64,000 nt of DNA, taken from NCBI GenBank assembly GCA_038503065.1, contig JBCAMK010000012.1, forward strand, positions 868,001-932,000. The letters run 5' to 3'. This DNA comes from Paragyromitra xinjiangensis (taxonomy: Eukaryota > Ascomycota > Pezizomycetes > Pezizales > Discinaceae). The notes under the pieces are model-generated. The model was not told where the DNA came from, did no database searches, and saw only the letters and a list, made by a program, of their open reading frames with translations. A program made the translations under genes and the position numbers. Of the stretch, positions 62,801-64,000 are shown piece by piece; positions within the stretch are counted from its first letter, which is position 1; each line of letters begins with the position of its first letter.

Positions 62801-63208
62801 TATCCCTTTCCTACCTCTCTAAAACCTCATCTTTTCATGAGTCTTCCAAGGTTCGCCTCAGGACGAATTCATCAAATGCGCGCTCACAAAAGCTATCTCA
62901 GAGCCCACCCTGACTGGGCCCATTCATTCCCCCCCCTATGCCGCAGATGCAAATCAGATAATGAAGATATGCATCATGCCATCCTCACATGCCCTCAACG
63001 TCAAGAGGAACGATCCCGACACATTCCCAACATTGTGTCTCTGTCTCCTGACGCCCCCGTCTGGTCGAACATGCCCATGATCAATTCGCTTTCCGAATAT
63101 ATCAAAGCATCCCATACAAATTACCCGCCCTCTTGGAATAATTGGGCAGATTTCGTATCAACATCTAGACCCTCAGATATATTATCTTCGGTGTCTATTT
63201 CTATCTGA
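59834..63208 (+). CDS. LINE G ORF2: endonuclease and reverse transcriptase, no RNase H (1124 aa)
   Basis: Endonuclease motifs: FSIIQHNTAG, LIQDPFL (Asp where the other families mostly have Glu), IAGDFNIHHSS, IDLTFVNY, SGSDHTCI. Reverse transcriptase motifs: STPGPDSIPYSVWK, LLETISKILERIVANRL, LFLDIKGGFDNV, GVPQGSPISPLLF and LSYVDDFALTV (catalytic YVDD). The C-terminal zinc motif is CRRCKSDNEDMHHAILTC. Between the reverse transcriptase and the zinc motif there is no DGS, E or DNQ pattern of RNase H, unlike LINEs D and E1. The frame is intact. Confidence 0.93.
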   Translation: MNSTTSVPQEFKTFSIIQHNTAGSSSVFHSFFSSIDRSTPIILIQDPFLWNHKPLCAPGYNVLYPPTTQPKKVRVCIYINISFVQLLKISFLPLFFDRDDMVGIMLSSTDGFFSSNNKQLQIINLYNRKRINSPGHHIHPSLIFPETSIPTLIAGDFNIHHSSTDPMRTLSHNEKTQSDKYFSAAFSSNFTAINNPGSFTRFPYDSHSRPSVIDLTFVNYSLLPFLLQWSNDLPPSGSDHTCIKTTFSPLSSSSSPPIPDWPLADWSSIIPALQQVIIPLPTNPDIDSWFTHNLSQITTPLLLYTPKKRPTSWSKKWWSSEISELRRIFHSVSRAHRSRYHHQRPPPSEEVKKAKNAYFKAISQAKKAHWNNFLSNASPANVWAAKRLKTANNITQLPSLPNATTPQEINSSLLNHFFPPRINPSPPLPTFFPEHLPISPDEVSAALAKSSNSSTPGPDSIPYSVWKRINRHLPSLLPSLLTPLMQFGYHPISLKKANGIVLPKPNKPTYSLPSSFRVIVLLETISKILERIVANRLADIAHHLSLIHPGQCGSLKRISAADAAMALIQDVRTFQAADLKVSTLFLDIKGGFDNVNPTILQARLLSHGVPPYLVFWIISFLSQRECRLLFQGAAHDFHPVSVGVPQGSPISPLLFVIYVSPLHTLSSLSTIVLSYVDDFALTVASKSIHTNIRLLEAAASDIETIGAAIEVPFSIPKTELIHWVTARNRLPPSSHNLPIIIQGNSFPPQNLVRWLGFWFSTNMNTDAHFLRRLQSAQKAFFAIKSLAPPGAGLNSLNCRRLAQGLILPILSYGMAIFTPSSNSLSKINPFWNSVLRWVTNSFRSTNIAVLTREACLPPILPLSLYLKRRHILRLISLTTSANPAAARLPPSFPAYPTPFLLLRTHLRGLGQKRPRPWNSKAISRVRPLPIDQMCYDISFFLTPEIHPFFSGFTIDKPNLTIEKAASAALTHVRNSLIEDWNNILPSPEYYPFPTSLKPHLFMSLPRFASGRIHQMRAHKSYLRAHPDWAHSFPPLCRRCKSDNEDMHHAILTCPQRQEERSRHIPNIVSLSPDAPVWSNMPMINSLSEYIKASHTNYPPSWNNWADFVSTSRPSDILSSVSISI

Positions 63209-63473
63209 GTTTTTTACGTTTACTTTCATTTACTTTTTAACATTGTTGTTGTTGATTAGTATAATTTCTGTTCTTGGTTGGATTTATAGGTTATATGTTT
63301 AAATGTTGGTTGGAAAATTTAAAAATGGTTTTATTTTTTCTTCTTTCTTATGTTAGTTGTGATTTATGTTAGGAGGGTTGTTGGTTGGGTTTTATTAACG
63401 CCATAACTTCGGTTGCATGCGATATTCTTGTACCTTAAACAATGAAACTATGAGTTAACAAAAAAAAAAAAAA
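63209..63473 (+). other. 3' UTR and poly(A) tail of LINE G
   Basis: AT-rich noncoding sequence ends in about 14 A at 63460-63473, followed by the second copy of the 14 bp target duplication. Confidence 0.85.
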
Positions 63474-63485
63474 GCAGTTTCATGC

Positions 63486-63770
63486 CCACATCAGCAAAAA
63501 TTGATAAAGCCGCCCCGGCCGCCTGGAGGTCTAGGCGGTCGGGCGGAATGTTACCCTTCTGTTAGGTTGCTGCAGCATCTCGGCGCGCCCGGAGGCATGG
63601 TTTCTAGACCTTTGACCGCCTGGAGGAGGTCGTTTCCTCCTATAGCAATTGGTGTAGTGGGCTGCTTCTGGGCGCGTGTGGTCCCTTGCTGCCGCAGGAT
63701 TTTGGCAGCGGTTCGCCCTGTAGAATGGATTTGGTAGGGCCTGGAATATTCAGGAATCACTTGTATGGAA
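63486..63770. other. terminus of a Plavaka- or MITE-like element, no gene
   Basis: It starts CACATCAGCAAAAATTG within the transposase 2 remnant. It contains two GACCGCCTGGAGG-type palindromic blocks (63520-63630) and CGGTCGGGCGGAAT, also seen at 43413. No coding sequence is convincing. Confidence 0.5.
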
Positions 63771-64000
63771 CCAATATCATTGACAATTGCTTTATTCTAT
63801 GTATCTATCTATATATCTATGTACAAATATCGAGGGCGCAGCTAAACTAGCTTCTATGGAAGCTGCAGCAGCGAGTCGACGACCTGCCAGAGGCAGGCAG
63901 CGAATTGACCATATGGCGCAAGCAGCGGAAGCTCAGGCAGCGAATCGACCTATTGGCGCAGGCGCAGGCTCAGGCGCAGGCAGCGAATTGACCATATGGC
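63771..64000. repeat. second copy of the 41778-type repeat, cut by window edge
   Basis: ATATCATTGACAATTGC, the TATC microsatellite, CAGCTAAACTAGCTTCT and the CAGCGAATTGACC tandem repeat follow in the same order as at 41781-42000, with few differences. It marks the region following both Plavaka elements. Confidence 0.8.

Larger units (their letters stand above)
58201..63473 (+). mobile_element. LINE G, complete and apparently intact (5273 bp)
   Basis: This is a plus-strand LINE with a leader of 128 bp, ORF1, ORF2, a ~250 bp 3' UTR and an A tail (63460-63473). The target duplication GCAGTTTCATGCCC is at 58187-58200 and 63474-63487. Both frames are open. It belongs to a family distinct from A, D and E, lacking RNase H. 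Confidence 0.94.
50804..64000. mobile_element. Plavaka-type DNA transposon 2 with three genes, interrupted by LINE G
   Basis: The element contains a DUF6532-like gene (51531-53385, minus), an accessory gene (54312-55729, minus) and a transposase (56397-58200, plus). LINE G splits it at 58201-63473. After G the transposase does not continue. Instead a CACATCAGCAAAAA terminus (63486) follows, so the 3' part was replaced or deleted earlier. The left end is not identified; subterminal repeats lie at 50944-51130. Boundaries are tentative. Confidence 0.6.

Noticed and set aside
1..64000. tRNA, rRNA or other structural RNA genes.
   Set aside because: I looked for tRNA-like and rRNA-like segments by eye and found none that I could support. 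A covariance-model scan would be decisive.

Overview
This window is a 64 kb block of nested fungal transposable elements with no recognisable host housekeeping gene. The organism is a filamentous fungus (Dikarya), probably an ascomycete of the Pezizomycotina. The evidence is short GT-AG introns (50 to 111 bp), chromovirus-type Gypsy elements of the Tf1/sushi kind, several Tad1-like LINE families, Plavaka-type (CACTA-like) DNA transposons with DUF6532-like cargo, and nonsense codons that fit CpA-to-TpA mutation as left by RIP. The class within the ascomycetes cannot be fixed from this sequence alone.

Layout. Positions 1-5030 (minus strand) hold a LINE cut by the window edge (A) whose 5' leader lies inside the ORF2 of an older LINE (B). 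Positions 5031-5725 are a decayed Gypsy LTR. Positions 5726-27297 are a head-to-tail, minus-strand LINE array of copies C, F, E1 and E2. Each poly(A) tail abuts the complete 5' end of the next copy. C is split by a 6.6 kb LINE of another family (D) with a 14 bp target duplication. F has ORF1 but no ORF2. E1 is intact. E2 has a single nonsense codon in ORF2. E2 sits in the chromodomain end of an old Gypsy pol, whose 3' LTR (27609-34366) was later invaded by a young, complete chromovirus (28325-34344). That element has 410 bp LTRs differing at about two sites, a gag-pol -1 frameshift signal, and a primer site complementary to its own LTR.

Positions 34367-43462 hold a decayed Plavaka transposon. 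It has a divergently transcribed accessory gene, a transposase with one intron that is broken by stops and by a 1031 bp solo LTR, and subterminal palindromes. A second LTR copy in inverse orientation (43613-44495) is cut by H (44496-50803), a 5'-truncated near-identical sibling of LINE D.

Positions 50804-64000 hold a second Plavaka-type element with three genes: a DUF6532-like gene and an accessory gene on the minus strand, and a transposase on the plus strand. The transposase is interrupted by LINE G (58201-63473), which is complete, lacks RNase H and has a 14 bp target duplication. Two small inverted-repeat elements with CATCAGCAAAAA-type ends lie at 42388 and 53394.

How the parts work together. 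Each LINE makes a zinc-knuckle RNA-binding ORF1 protein and an endonuclease/reverse transcriptase ORF2, linked by overlapping stop and start codons. The chromovirus makes Gag and Gag-Pol by frameshifting. The two Plavaka elements share a transposase plus a conserved acidic partner protein of unknown function, which is the best candidate here for an undescribed system.
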